This document shows, piece by piece, positions 32,516-41,965 of a stretch of 64,000 nt of DNA. The stretch comes from LMUY01 sp964245075 (lineage in GTDB: Bacteria; Pseudomonadota; Alphaproteobacteria; Acetobacterales; Acetobacteraceae). Each line of letters starts with the position of its first letter. Positions within the stretch are counted from its first letter, which is position 1. The position numbers and the translations under genes are program-made. Below the pieces are notes generated by a model, which did no database searches, was not told the origin of the DNA, and worked only from the letters and a program-made list of their open reading frames with translations. The stretch lies in contig CAXTLC010000008.1 of the NCBI GenBank assembly GCA_964245075.1, positions 14,239 to 78,238 of the forward strand, written 5' to 3'.

Positions 32516-33751
32516 ATGGACGAACAGCTCGACCTTCGCCCCGATCCCGGGCGGGTCATCACCCGGCCGCCCGCGCCGCGCCGGCGCCGGCGCGGATGGG
32601 TCACGCCGGTCGGCTCGCTGCTGGTGATCGGCCTGGTGGCGTTCGCCGGCTGGCGCCTGCTGGGGACCCACGCGCCGCCCCAGGGCGGCCGGCCCGGCGG
32701 CGGGCCGCCGCAGACAGTCGGGGTGGCGACGGTGGGCACCGGCGATCTCGGGGTGGTGCTCACCGGGTTGGGCGCGGTGACGCCGCTGGCGACGGTCACG
32801 GTGAAGACGCAGATCAACGGCCAGTTGCAGCAGATCGCCTTCACCGAGGGCCAGATCGTCCGCAAGGGTGACTTCCTGGCGCAGATCGACCCCCGCCCGT
32901 ATGAGGCAGCGCTGGAGAAGGACCAGGGCACGCTGTTGCACGACCAGGGCTTGCTGGCGCAGGCGCGGGCGGACAACGCGCGGTACCAGACGCTGAGCAA
33001 GCAGGACAGCATCGCCCGGCAGCAGGTGGAGGACCAGGCCTACCTCATCAAGCAGTACGAGGGCTCGGTGCTGGCCGACCAGGGCGTGGTCGACAACGAC
33101 AAGCTGAACCTGGTTTACTGCCACATCACCTCCCCGGTGGACGGCCGGGTCGGCATCCGCCTGGTGGACGTGGGCAACTACGTGCAGACCAGCGACGCGG
33201 CGGGGCTGTTCGTGCTCACCCAGTTGCAGCCAATGTCCGTGTTGTTCACCCTGCCGGAAGACAACGTGGCCCAGGTGCAGGCGCAGATGGCGTCGGGAAC
33301 GCTGCCGGTGATGGCCTACGACCGGACCGACACGGAGCTGATCGCCACCGGCAAGCTGGCCACCACGGACAACCAGATCGACAGCGCCACGGGCACGGTG
33401 AGGCTGCGGGCGCTGTTCGCCAACACGGACAACGCGCTGTTTCCGCAGCAGTTCGTCAACGCGCGCCTGCTGGTGAAGACGCTGAAGGGCGTGGTGGTGG
33501 CGCCGCAGGCCGCGGTCCAGACGGGCGCCCCCGGCGAGTTCGTCTACCTGGTCAAGCCGGACGGCACGGTGGCGGTGCAGCCGGTCAAGGTCGGGGTGGC
33601 GCAAGGCGACCGGGTGCAGGTCACCGCCGGGCTGAAGCCCGGCGACAAGGTGGTCACCGACGGGCTGGACCGCCTGCGCGACGGCGCCAAGATCACGGTG
33701 GCCGGCGCAGGGGGGCCGCCAGACGCGGGCGGGCGGCGTCCGGGCGGATGA
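32516..33751 (+). CDS. mdtA: RND efflux periplasmic adaptor (MdtA-like)
   Basis: A 411-residue membrane fusion protein. A basic N-terminus leads to one membrane anchor (PVGSLLVIGLVAFAGWRLL). A Gly/Pro linker follows, then the lipoyl-like half motifs (VTVKTQINGQLQQIAFTEG and YCHITSPVDGRVGIRLVD), a coiled-coil hairpin (DQGLLAQARADNARYQTL) and a beta-barrel domain (ALFANTDNALFPQQFVNARL). It joins the two inner-membrane pumps to the outer channel. The ATG at 32516 directly precedes the anchor; an upstream frame adds 15 residues without support. Its stop overlaps the next start (ATGA). The drug range cannot be read from sequence. Confidence 0.88.
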   Translation: MDEQLDLRPDPGRVITRPPAPRRRRRGWVTPVGSLLVIGLVAFAGWRLLGTHAPPQGGRPGGGPPQTVGVATVGTGDLGVVLTGLGAVTPLATVTVKTQINGQLQQIAFTEGQIVRKGDFLAQIDPRPYEAALEKDQGTLLHDQGLLAQARADNARYQTLSKQDSIARQQVEDQAYLIKQYEGSVLADQGVVDNDKLNLVYCHITSPVDGRVGIRLVDVGNYVQTSDAAGLFVLTQLQPMSVLFTLPEDNVAQVQAQMASGTLPVMAYDRTDTELIATGKLATTDNQIDSATGTVRLRALFANTDNALFPQQFVNARLLVKTLKGVVVAPQAAVQTGAPGEFVYLVKPDGTVAVQPVKVGVAQGDRVQVTAGLKPGDKVVTDGLDRLRDGAKITVAGAGGPPDAGGRRPGG

Positions 33752-36700
33752 ACCCTTCCCGCCCGTTCGTCCTGCGCCCGGTCGGCACCACGCTGCTGAT
33801 GGTGGCCATCCTGCTCGTGGGCATCATCGGCTACCAGTTCCTGCCGGTTTCCGCCTTGCCGGAGGTGGACTACCCGACCATCCAGGTGCAGACCTTCTAT
33901 CCCGGCGCCAGCCCCGAGGTGATGACCACGGCCGTCACCGCGCCGCTGGAGCGCCAGTTCGGCGCCATGCCGGGCCTGGGGCAGATGTCGAGCGTGTCCT
34001 CCGGCGGCGCGTCGGTGATCACCTTGCAGTTCAGCCTCAGCCTCAGCTTGGACGTGGCCGAGCAGGAGGTGCAGGCGGCGATCAACGCCGCCACCAACCT
34101 GCTGCCGTCCGACCTGCCGGCGCCGCCGATCTACAACAAGGTCAACCCGGCGGACACGCCCATCCTGACCCTCGCGCTCACCAGCAAGACCGTGCCGCTG
34201 ACGCAGGTGGAGGATCTGGCGGACGTCCGGCTGGCGCAGAAGATCAGCCAGCAGGCCGGCGTGGGCCTGGTCTCCATCAGCGGCGGCAACCGCCCGGCGG
34301 TGCGCGTCGTGGTCAACCCGCGCGCGCTGTCCGCCTACGGGCTGGCGATCGACGACGTGCGGACCATCATCGGCACGCAGAACGTGGACACGCCGAAGGG
34401 CAGCTTCGACGGGGCGGCGCAGAGCAGCGTGATCAACGACAACGACCAGCTCACGGGGGCCGACGGCTACCGCAGCCTGATCATCGCATACAAGAACGGC
34501 CGGCCGGTGCGCCTCGGCGACGTCGCCACCGTGCTGAACGGCGCCGAGAACGACCAGCTCGCGGCCTGGGCCAACCGCACGCCGGCGGTGATCCTCAACG
34601 TGCAGCGCCAGCCCGGCTCCAACGTCATCGCCGTGGTGGCCGCGGTTAAGCGCCTCTTGCCCCGCTTGCAGGCGACGGTGCCCGCAGCGGTGGAGGTGAC
34701 CGTGCTGAGCGACCGCACCACCACCATCCGCGCCAGCGTGGCGGACGTGGAGTTCGAGCTCGGCTTGGCGGTGGCGCTGGTCGTGCTGGTGATCTTCCTG
34801 TTCCTGCGCAACCTGCCCGCGACGCTGATCCCGTCCCTGTCGGTGCCGCTTTCCCTGGTGGGCACGCTGGCGGCGATGTACCTGCTGGGGTTCAGCCTGG
34901 ACAACCTGTCCCTGATGGCGCTGACCATCTCCACCGGCTTCGTGGTGGATGACGCGATCGTCATGATCGAGAACATCGCCCGCCACGTGGAGGACGGCGA
35001 CAGCCCGCTGGAGGCGGCGCTGCGCGGCTCGGCGGAGATCGGCTTCACCATCGTCTCGCTGACGGTGTCGCTGATCGCCGTGCTGATCCCGCTGCTGTTC
35101 ATGACGGACGTGGTGGGCCGGCTGTTCAACGAGTTTGCCGTCACCCTGTCCGTCACCATCGTGCTGTCCGCCGTCGTCTCGCTCACCCTGGTGCCGATGC
35201 TGTGCGCGCTGCTGGTGAAGCACCGTCCGGCGGAGCGCCGCAACCGGCTGGACCTTTGGGCCGAGCGCTGGTTCGACCGGCTGGTCGCGGGCTACGGGCG
35301 CTGGCTGGACGTCGTGCTGGACCACCAGGCGCTCACCCTGCTGGTCGCGGCGCTGACGCTGGCGATGACGGTCATGATGTACGTCGCCATCCCCAAGGGA
35401 TTCTTCCCGGTGCAGGACACCGGCGTCATCCAGGGCATCACGGAGGCGTCGGAAGCGACCTCGTTCGGCGCCATGGCCGCGCACCAGCAGGCGCTGGCCG
35501 ACGCCGTCCTCCAGGACCCGGCGGTGGACAGCCTGTCCTCGTTCATCGGCGTCGACGGCACCAACACGACGCTGAACGCCGGGCGCCTGCAGATCAACCT
35601 CAAGCCGCGGGACGAGCGGGGCATCGGCGTGGCGGCGGTGATCGCGCGGCTGAGGGACGAGATCAAGGACGTCGGAGGCATCACGATGTCGATGCAGCCG
35701 GTGCAGGACCTCACGGTGGACAGCACCGTCAGCCGCGCGCAGTACCATTTCTTCCTGGAGAACCCGGACGGCTCCCAGTTCGCCGCCTGGGTGCCGAAGC
35801 TGATGGATCGGCTGGCCGCGACGCCCGGCTTCGGCAACGTCACCAGCGACATGGACACGAACGGCCGCGCGCTCGACATGGCAGTGGACCGCGCCACGGC
35901 GTCCCGGTTCGGCATCACGGTCGCGACGGTGGACAACGCGCTGTACGACGCCTTCGGCCAGCGCATCGTTTCGACGCTCTACACGCAGTCCAACCAGTAC
36001 CGCGTGATCCTGCAAGCGGACGTCCACGACCAGGACAGCTTGCAGAAGGCGCTGGCCGCGATCTACCTGCCCTCGGTGACGGCGGCGGGCGGGCAGGTGC
36101 CGCTGGCGGCGATGGTGCGCCTGTCCACCCGCAGCGGGCCGTTGCAGATCGAGCATCTGGGCCAGTTCCCGGCCGTGTCCGTGTCGTTCAACCTGGCGCC
36201 GGGCACCTCGCTCGACACGGCGGTGGCGGCCATCGGCGACGCGCAGCGGGAGATCGGCCTGCCCGACAGCTTCACCCTGGCCCCCCAGGGCGAGCTGGCG
36301 GCATTCCAGTCCTCCCTGTCCAACGAGCTGCTGCTGATCGGGGCGGCCTTGGTTGCGGTGTACGTCGTGCTGGGGGTGCTGTACGAGAGCTTCATCCATC
36401 CCCTGACCATCCTGTCCACCTTGCCGTCCGCGGGGGTGGGGGCGCTGATCGCGCTCTACCTCACGGGCCATGACCTGGACATCATCGCGGTGATCGGCAT
36501 CATCCTGCTGATCGGCATCGTGAAGAAGAACGCGATCATGATGATCGACTTCGCGCTGGCCGCCGAGCGGACGGAAGGCAAGGCGCCGCGCGAGGCGATC
36601 TTCCAGGCCTGCCTGCTGCGCTTCCGCCCGATCCTGATGACCACGGTGGCCGCCCTGCTCGGCGCGCTGCCGCTGATGCTGGGCACGGGGTCAGGCTCGG

Positions 36701-36870
36701 AACTGCGGCAGCCGCTGGGCATCGCCATCGTCGGCGGCCTGCTGGTCAGCCAGGTGCTGACGCTGTTCACCACGCCGGTGATCTATCTCGCGTTCGATGC
36801 GCTGGCCGTCCGGCTGACCGGGCGCGGCCCCAACCTCAGCACCGGCGACGCGGCGGCGCCCGCGGAATGA
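33748..36870 (+). CDS. mdtB: RND multidrug efflux pump subunit (MdtB-like)
   Basis: A 1040-residue inner-membrane pump of the hydrophobe/amphiphile efflux type. There are two copies of the six-helix unit; TM1 starts in the Leu/Ile-rich TTLLMVAILLVGIIGY. The proton-relay Asp pair is in STGFVVDDAIVMIENI (TM4), and the matching blocks FRPILMTTVAALLGALPLML and IVKKNAIMMIDFAL occur in the second half. It forms a mixed trimer with MdtC in homologous systems. Length and landmarks are normal. The MdtC gene starts 10 bp downstream. Confidence 0.9.
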   Translation: MNPSRPFVLRPVGTTLLMVAILLVGIIGYQFLPVSALPEVDYPTIQVQTFYPGASPEVMTTAVTAPLERQFGAMPGLGQMSSVSSGGASVITLQFSLSLSLDVAEQEVQAAINAATNLLPSDLPAPPIYNKVNPADTPILTLALTSKTVPLTQVEDLADVRLAQKISQQAGVGLVSISGGNRPAVRVVVNPRALSAYGLAIDDVRTIIGTQNVDTPKGSFDGAAQSSVINDNDQLTGADGYRSLIIAYKNGRPVRLGDVATVLNGAENDQLAAWANRTPAVILNVQRQPGSNVIAVVAAVKRLLPRLQATVPAAVEVTVLSDRTTTIRASVADVEFELGLAVALVVLVIFLFLRNLPATLIPSLSVPLSLVGTLAAMYLLGFSLDNLSLMALTISTGFVVDDAIVMIENIARHVEDGDSPLEAALRGSAEIGFTIVSLTVSLIAVLIPLLFMTDVVGRLFNEFAVTLSVTIVLSAVVSLTLVPMLCALLVKHRPAERRNRLDLWAERWFDRLVAGYGRWLDVVLDHQALTLLVAALTLAMTVMMYVAIPKGFFPVQDTGVIQGITEASEATSFGAMAAHQQALADAVLQDPAVDSLSSFIGVDGTNTTLNAGRLQINLKPRDERGIGVAAVIARLRDEIKDVGGITMSMQPVQDLTVDSTVSRAQYHFFLENPDGSQFAAWVPKLMDRLAATPGFGNVTSDMDTNGRALDMAVDRATASRFGITVATVDNALYDAFGQRIVSTLYTQSNQYRVILQADVHDQDSLQKALAAIYLPSVTAAGGQVPLAAMVRLSTRSGPLQIEHLGQFPAVSVSFNLAPGTSLDTAVAAIGDAQREIGLPDSFTLAPQGELAAFQSSLSNELLLIGAALVAVYVVLGVLYESFIHPLTILSTLPSAGVGALIALYLTGHDLDIIAVIGIILLIGIVKKNAIMMIDFALAAERTEGKAPREAIFQACLLRFRPILMTTVAALLGALPLMLGTGSGSELRQPLGIAIVGGLLVSQVLTLFTTPVIYLAFDALAVRLTGRGPNLSTGDAAAPAE

Positions 36871-36880
36871 CGGCCGCGCC

Positions 36881-39800
36881 GTGAACATCTCCGCCCCGTT
36901 CATCACCCGTCCGATCGCCACCACGCTGCTGACGCTGGCGATCCTGGCCGCGGGCGCCATCGCGTTCTTCCAACTGCCCGTGGCGTCCCTGCCGGCGGTC
37001 GATTTCCCCACGATCTCGGTGCAGGCGCAGTTGCCGGGCGCCGACCCGGAAACGGTCGCGACCAGCCTGGCCAGCCCGCTCGAGCGGCACCTGGGACAGA
37101 TCGCCGACGTGACGGAGATAACCTCCCAGAGCCAAGTGGGCCAGGCCCGCATCAACCTGCAATTCGGCCTGGACCGGGACATCAACGGTGCCGCGCGGGA
37201 CGTGCAGGCCGCCATCAACGCGGCGCGGGCGGACCTGCCGACCAACCTGCTGTCCAACCCGATCTACCGCAAGGTGAACCCGGCGGACGCGCCGATCCTC
37301 ATCATCTCGCTCACCTCCGGCACGCTCACCCGCGGGCAGATCTACGACGCCGCCAGTTCCGTGCTGTCGCAGCAGTTGTCCCAGGTCTCGGGCGTGGGGC
37401 AGGTCATCCTCAGCGGCTCCGCCCTGCCCGCGGTGCGGGTCGAGCTGGAACCGCAGGCGCTCTACAAGTATGGCATCGGGCTGGAGGACGTGCGCGCCGC
37501 GCTGGCGGCGGCCAACGCCAACGCGCCCAAGGGCGTGGTGGAGCTGGGGCCGCAGCGGTTGCAGATCTACACCAACGACCAGGCCGGCCACGCCGCCGAT
37601 TACCGCCCGCTGGTCGTCGCCTACCGCAACGGCGCCGCCGTGCACCTGACGGACGTGGCCAGCGTGGACGACAGCGTGCAGGACCTCCGCAACCTCGGCT
37701 TGGCGAACGGCAAGCCGGCCGTGCTCGTCATCGTGTTCAAGGAGCCCGGCGCCAACGTCATCCAGACGGTGGACGCCATCAAGGCGGCGGTGCCCAAGCT
37801 GCAAGCCGCGCTGCCGCACGACATCGACATCGCCTTCGCCAACGACAGCACGGTCAGCATCCGCGCCTCCCTGGCCGACACGGAGGTCACGCTGCTGATC
37901 TCGGTGGCGCTGGTGACGCTGGTGGTATGGCTGTTCCTGCGCAACGCCAGCGCCACGCTGATCCCGATGGTGGCGGTGCCGGTTTCCGTGATCGGCACGT
38001 TCGGCGCGATGTACCTGCTGGGCTTCAGCCTGGACAACCTCTCGCTCATGGCGCTGACCATCTCCACCGGGTTCGTGGTGGACGATGCCATCGTGGTGCT
38101 GGAGAACATCTCCCGCCACATGGAGGACGGCATGCCCCGCCGGCAGGCCGCCTTGCAGGGCGCGCGGGAGGTGGGGTTCACCATCGTCTCCATCACCCTC
38201 TCCCTGATCGCGGTGTTCCTGCCCATCCTGCTGATGGGGGGCATCGTGGGCCGGCTGTTCCGCGAGTTCGCGGTGACGCTTTCGCTGGCCATCATCGTGT
38301 CGCTGGTGATCTCGCTCACCACCACGCCGATGCTGTGCGCGCTGTTCCTGCGCCCCCGGCCGCCGCCGGCGGGTTTCCCCCGGCAGCGCCGCTCCTTCGG
38401 TCAGCGCGTGCAGGATCTCTACGGCCGCACGCTCGCCTGGACGCTGGAGCACAACGGCCTGGTGCTGACGGTGCTGGCGGCGACGGTGGCGCTGAACGTC
38501 ATGCTGATCGCCGTCATCCCGAAAGGCTTCTTCCCCATCCAGGACACCGGGCTGCTGATCGGCAGCGTGCAGGGCGACCAGGCCGTCTCGTACCAGGCGA
38601 TGAGCCAGAAGCTGACGCAGTTGATGGCCATCGTGCAGCGGGACCCGGCGGTGCGCGGCTTGGTCGGCTTCACCGGCGCCGGGGGCGGTGGCGCCGCGTC
38701 GCAGACCAACACCGGCAGCGTGTTCGTCAGCCTCAAGCCGAAGGGCGAGCGCGACAGCCTGGACGTGGTGACGGGCCGGCTGCGGCGGGAGCTGTCCCGC
38801 GTGCCGGGCAGCCGGCTGATCCTGGTGCCGGCGCAGGATATCCGGATCGGCGGGCGGCAGACCAACGCCGCCTACCAGTACACCCTGCAGGCGGACAACA
38901 CGAGCGAGGTGTTCGAGTGGGCGCCCAAGCTGCTGGCGGCCCTGCAACGCAACCCGGCGCTGACGGACGTGAACTCCGACCAGCAGCAGGCCGGGCTCCA
39001 AACGGAGGTGACCATCGACCGCGCCACGGCTTCCCGCCTGGGCATCACGACGCAGCAGATCGACAACACGCTGTATGACGCGTTCGGGCAGCGCTCCGTG
39101 TCCACCATCTACAACGCGCTGAACCAGTACCACGTGGTGATGGAGGTGGCGCCCCAGTATTGGCAGAACCCGGACATCCTGGAGCAGGTCTGGATCAGCA
39201 CGGCGGGCGGCACGCCGACCGGAACCGCGACCACCAACGCCCCGTCCGGCACCGTCACCGGGACGGCCGCCTCCGCCGCGTCCGCCAACGGCATCAACGA
39301 TTCGCAGCGCAACGCCGCGCAGAACGCGCTGGCGGCCAGCGGCAGCAGCACCGCCTCCTCCGGCGCCGCGGTCAGCACGGGGCAGGAAACGATGGTGCCG
39401 CTTTCGGCGGTGGCGCATTTCAGCCGCGGGCAGACGGCGCTGTCCGTCAACCACCAGAGCCAGTTCGTGGCGGCCACGATCTCGTTCAACCTGGCGCCCG
39501 GGCGGTCGCTGTCCGATGCCCAGGCCGTCGTCGCCAAGGCCGTGGCGGACCTGCACATGCCGGGCGGCATCACGGGCGGCTTCGCCGGCACGGCGCAGGC
39601 GTTCCAGCAGTCGCTGAACAGCGAGGGGGTGCTTGTCGCGGCCGCGCTGCTCGCCGTGTACATCGTGCTGGGCGTGCTGTACGAGAGCTTCGTCCATCCC
39701 GTGACCATCCTGTCCACCCTGCCTTCGGCCAGCGTGGGCGCGGTGCTGGCGCTGATGCTGCTGCATACCGAGTTTTCCCTCATCGCCGTTATCGGGGTCA

Positions 39801-40144
39801 TCCTGCTGATCGGCATCGTCAAGAAGAACGCCATCCTGATGATCGACTTCGCGCTCAACGCCGAGCGGCAGGACGGCGCGTCCAGCCGGGACGCGATCTT
39901 CCAGGCCTGCCTGATGCGCTTCCGCCCCATCACCATGACGACGGCGGCCGCCCTGCTGGGCGCGCTGCCGCTGGCGCTCGCCTACGGCGACGGCGCGGAA
40001 CTGCGCCGCCCGCTCGGCATCTCCATCGTCGGCGGGCTGCTGCTGAGCCAGGTGCTGACGCTCTACACGACACCGGCGGTTTACCTGCTGCTGGATCGCC
40101 TGCGGGTCCGCCGGGCCGCCCCCGCCCTGGGCGCCGCAGAATGA
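36881..40144 (+). CDS. mdtC: RND multidrug efflux pump subunit (MdtC-like) with a low-complexity periplasmic insert
   Basis: A 1087-residue pump. It has the same landmarks as its neighbour: FVVDDAIVVLEN in TM4, IVKKNAILMIDFAL and FRPITMTTAAALLGALPLAL. It is about 47 residues longer because the periplasmic docking region between residues 770 and 838 (about 39190-39392) holds a Thr/Gly/Ser/Ala-rich insert not present in the sister subunit. It starts at a GTG (36881); the stop overlaps the OMF start (ATGA at 40141). It would pair with the upstream pump and the downstream channel. Confidence 0.88.
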   Translation: MNISAPFITRPIATTLLTLAILAAGAIAFFQLPVASLPAVDFPTISVQAQLPGADPETVATSLASPLERHLGQIADVTEITSQSQVGQARINLQFGLDRDINGAARDVQAAINAARADLPTNLLSNPIYRKVNPADAPILIISLTSGTLTRGQIYDAASSVLSQQLSQVSGVGQVILSGSALPAVRVELEPQALYKYGIGLEDVRAALAAANANAPKGVVELGPQRLQIYTNDQAGHAADYRPLVVAYRNGAAVHLTDVASVDDSVQDLRNLGLANGKPAVLVIVFKEPGANVIQTVDAIKAAVPKLQAALPHDIDIAFANDSTVSIRASLADTEVTLLISVALVTLVVWLFLRNASATLIPMVAVPVSVIGTFGAMYLLGFSLDNLSLMALTISTGFVVDDAIVVLENISRHMEDGMPRRQAALQGAREVGFTIVSITLSLIAVFLPILLMGGIVGRLFREFAVTLSLAIIVSLVISLTTTPMLCALFLRPRPPPAGFPRQRRSFGQRVQDLYGRTLAWTLEHNGLVLTVLAATVALNVMLIAVIPKGFFPIQDTGLLIGSVQGDQAVSYQAMSQKLTQLMAIVQRDPAVRGLVGFTGAGGGGAASQTNTGSVFVSLKPKGERDSLDVVTGRLRRELSRVPGSRLILVPAQDIRIGGRQTNAAYQYTLQADNTSEVFEWAPKLLAALQRNPALTDVNSDQQQAGLQTEVTIDRATASRLGITTQQIDNTLYDAFGQRSVSTIYNALNQYHVVMEVAPQYWQNPDILEQVWISTAGGTPTGTATTNAPSGTVTGTAASAASANGINDSQRNAAQNALAASGSSTASSGAAVSTGQETMVPLSAVAHFSRGQTALSVNHQSQFVAATISFNLAPGRSLSDAQAVVAKAVADLHMPGGITGGFAGTAQAFQQSLNSEGVLVAAALLAVYIVLGVLYESFVHPVTILSTLPSASVGAVLALMLLHTEFSLIAVIGVILLIGIVKKNAILMIDFALNAERQDGASSRDAIFQACLMRFRPITMTTAAALLGALPLALAYGDGAELRRPLGISIVGGLLLSQVLTLYTTPAVYLLLDRLRVRRAAPALGAAE

Positions 40145-41817
40145 CGCACACCCCCAAGGCGGACGAATTTGCCGCGACACAAAAGCCTGCTCCTTCTGCG
40201 AGCAGGTTGGGTGAGGCCTGGCGCCCGCCTGCAAGCTGCCGCATGGCCTCCGGCGCGGCGCTGGCCCTCCTGCTCGCCTTGTCCGCCTGCACCGTCGGCC
40301 CGAACTACCATCGCCCGCCGGCTGTCGGCGCCGACTTGCCGTTCAAGGAAGCGCCGCCGGGCTGGACGGTGGCGCAGCCGCAGGACGCTGCGCCGAAAGG
40401 CGCATGGTGGTCCATCTACCACGATCCGTTGCTCGACCAGTTGGAGCAGCAGGTCGCGATCAACAACCAGAACGTGAAGGTGTTCGAGGCCCAGTACCGC
40501 GAAGCCAGGGCCACCGTCGATGTCGCCCGCTCGGCCCTGTTCCCCACCCTGAACGGCTCTGCCAGCGTGACCCGGTCGTTGCGAAGCTCCGGCGGCTCCG
40601 GCAGCACCGCGACCGGGCTTGGCGGCACGACCGGAACCGCGCTGGGCGGCACCACTTCCACCACCCTGACCGGCACCGGGGCGACCACGGGAACCACCAG
40701 CACGGGTGGCGCCACCGGCACGACCTTCGGCGGCGCCAGCGCTTCCACGCTCTACACGCTGGAAGGCACGTTCGACTGGGATCTGGACGTTTGGGGCCGC
40801 ATCCGCCGTCAGATCGAGAGCGACGTGGCCGCCGCCCAGGTCAGCGCCGCCGACTTGGTCAACGCCACCCTGTCCGCCCAGGCGACCCTGGCCATCGACT
40901 ACTTCGAGCTGCGCAGCCAGGATGCGCTGGACCAGCTTCTGACCAACACCGTCAAGGCCTACGCCGACGCGCTGCGCATCACGCAGAACCAGTACAACGC
41001 GGGGATCATCAGTTCGGCCGACGTGGCTGCCGCGCAAACGCAGCTCGAATCGGCGCAGGCCCTGCAAGTGAATGTCGGCGTGCTGCGCGCGCAATACGAG
41101 CATGCCATCGCCGTGCTGACCGGCGCCGCGCCGGCCGCACTGACCATCGCGCCGGGCAAGCTGGCGGCAGACGTGCCGGTCGCGCCCGGCGTCGTGCCAT
41201 CCGTGCTGCTGCAACGCCGGCCGGACGTCGCGGCGGCGGAACGCACGATGCGGGAGCAGAACGCGCTGATCGGCGTGCAGGTCGCGGCGTTCTATCCGGA
41301 TATCAGCCTGTCCGCGTTGTACGGCTATTCCGGCAACCCGCTCAGCTCGCTGATCCAGGCCGCCAACCGCATCTGGTCGCTGGGCGCCACGGCGACGGAA
41401 ACCCTGTTCGAGGGCGGGCTGCGCAACTCCGAAGTCGCCGCCGCCCGCGCGGCTTACGACGCAAGCGTGGCCACTTACCGCCAGACCGTGCTGACCGCGT
41501 TCCAGCAGGTGGAGGACCAGTTGGCCGCGCTGCGCATCCTCGAGCAGCAGGAAACGGCCACGCAGCGGGCGGTGCGCACGGCGCAGCGCTCCGTGCAGGT
41601 CGCGCTCAACACCTACCGCGCCGGGACTGCCGTTTACACCAACGTCATCACCCAGCAGACCGCCCTGCTGACCGACCAGGAAACTGCGCTTTCCGTCCAG
41701 GAGCAGCGGCTGGTCGCCAGCGTGACGCTGGTTCAGGCGCTGGGCGGAGGGTTCAGCACGGAGGACCTGCCGTCACGCGGGTCATTGCAGAAAGGGCTGC
41801 CGTTCCTGAAGTACTGA
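40141..41817 (+). CDS. RND outer-membrane efflux channel, NodT-type lipoprotein, with a low-complexity loop
   Basis: A 558-residue TolC-like factor. The lipobox is ALLLALSACTVGPNY, with Cys at residue 50 if the ATG at 40141 is used; the ATG at 40243 would give a normal-length lipoprotein signal and is the more natural protein start. Two repeats of the alpha-hairpin and beta-strand unit follow, each with the family mark (PDVAAAERTMREQNALIGV and FQQVEDQLAALRILEQQ). Between residues about 147 and 203 there is a stretch almost wholly of Gly, Thr, Ser and Ala that falls in the first extracellular loop of the beta-barrel. It is coupled to MdtC by overlap. Confidence 0.87.
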   Translation: MTHTPKADEFAATQKPAPSASRLGEAWRPPASCRMASGAALALLLALSACTVGPNYHRPPAVGADLPFKEAPPGWTVAQPQDAAPKGAWWSIYHDPLLDQLEQQVAINNQNVKVFEAQYREARATVDVARSALFPTLNGSASVTRSLRSSGGSGSTATGLGGTTGTALGGTTSTTLTGTGATTGTTSTGGATGTTFGGASASTLYTLEGTFDWDLDVWGRIRRQIESDVAAAQVSAADLVNATLSAQATLAIDYFELRSQDALDQLLTNTVKAYADALRITQNQYNAGIISSADVAAAQTQLESAQALQVNVGVLRAQYEHAIAVLTGAAPAALTIAPGKLAADVPVAPGVVPSVLLQRRPDVAAAERTMREQNALIGVQVAAFYPDISLSALYGYSGNPLSSLIQAANRIWSLGATATETLFEGGLRNSEVAAARAAYDASVATYRQTVLTAFQQVEDQLAALRILEQQETATQRAVRTAQRSVQVALNTYRAGTAVYTNVITQQTALLTDQETALSVQEQRLVASVTLVQALGGGFSTEDLPSRGSLQKGLPFLKY

Positions 41818-41965
41818 GGGCGCTGCCCGATGTCCTGCCCTTGGGCTGGCCTTCCTGGCAAGGCTTGGCTAGAGGATGGCCCCCTTCCCGTGCGCCATTC
41901 CCAACGGACCCTGTCATGCATCATCGGCCGGCGCCTGCCTTTTTCAATTGCGAAGCGCCGTCCAG

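Noticed and set aside
36836..40234. A 1132-codon open frame on the minus strand opposite mdtC
   Set aside because: Composition is typical of an antisense shadow (Arg, His, Gln, Asp rich) and the plus strand encodes an intact RND pump with all motifs.
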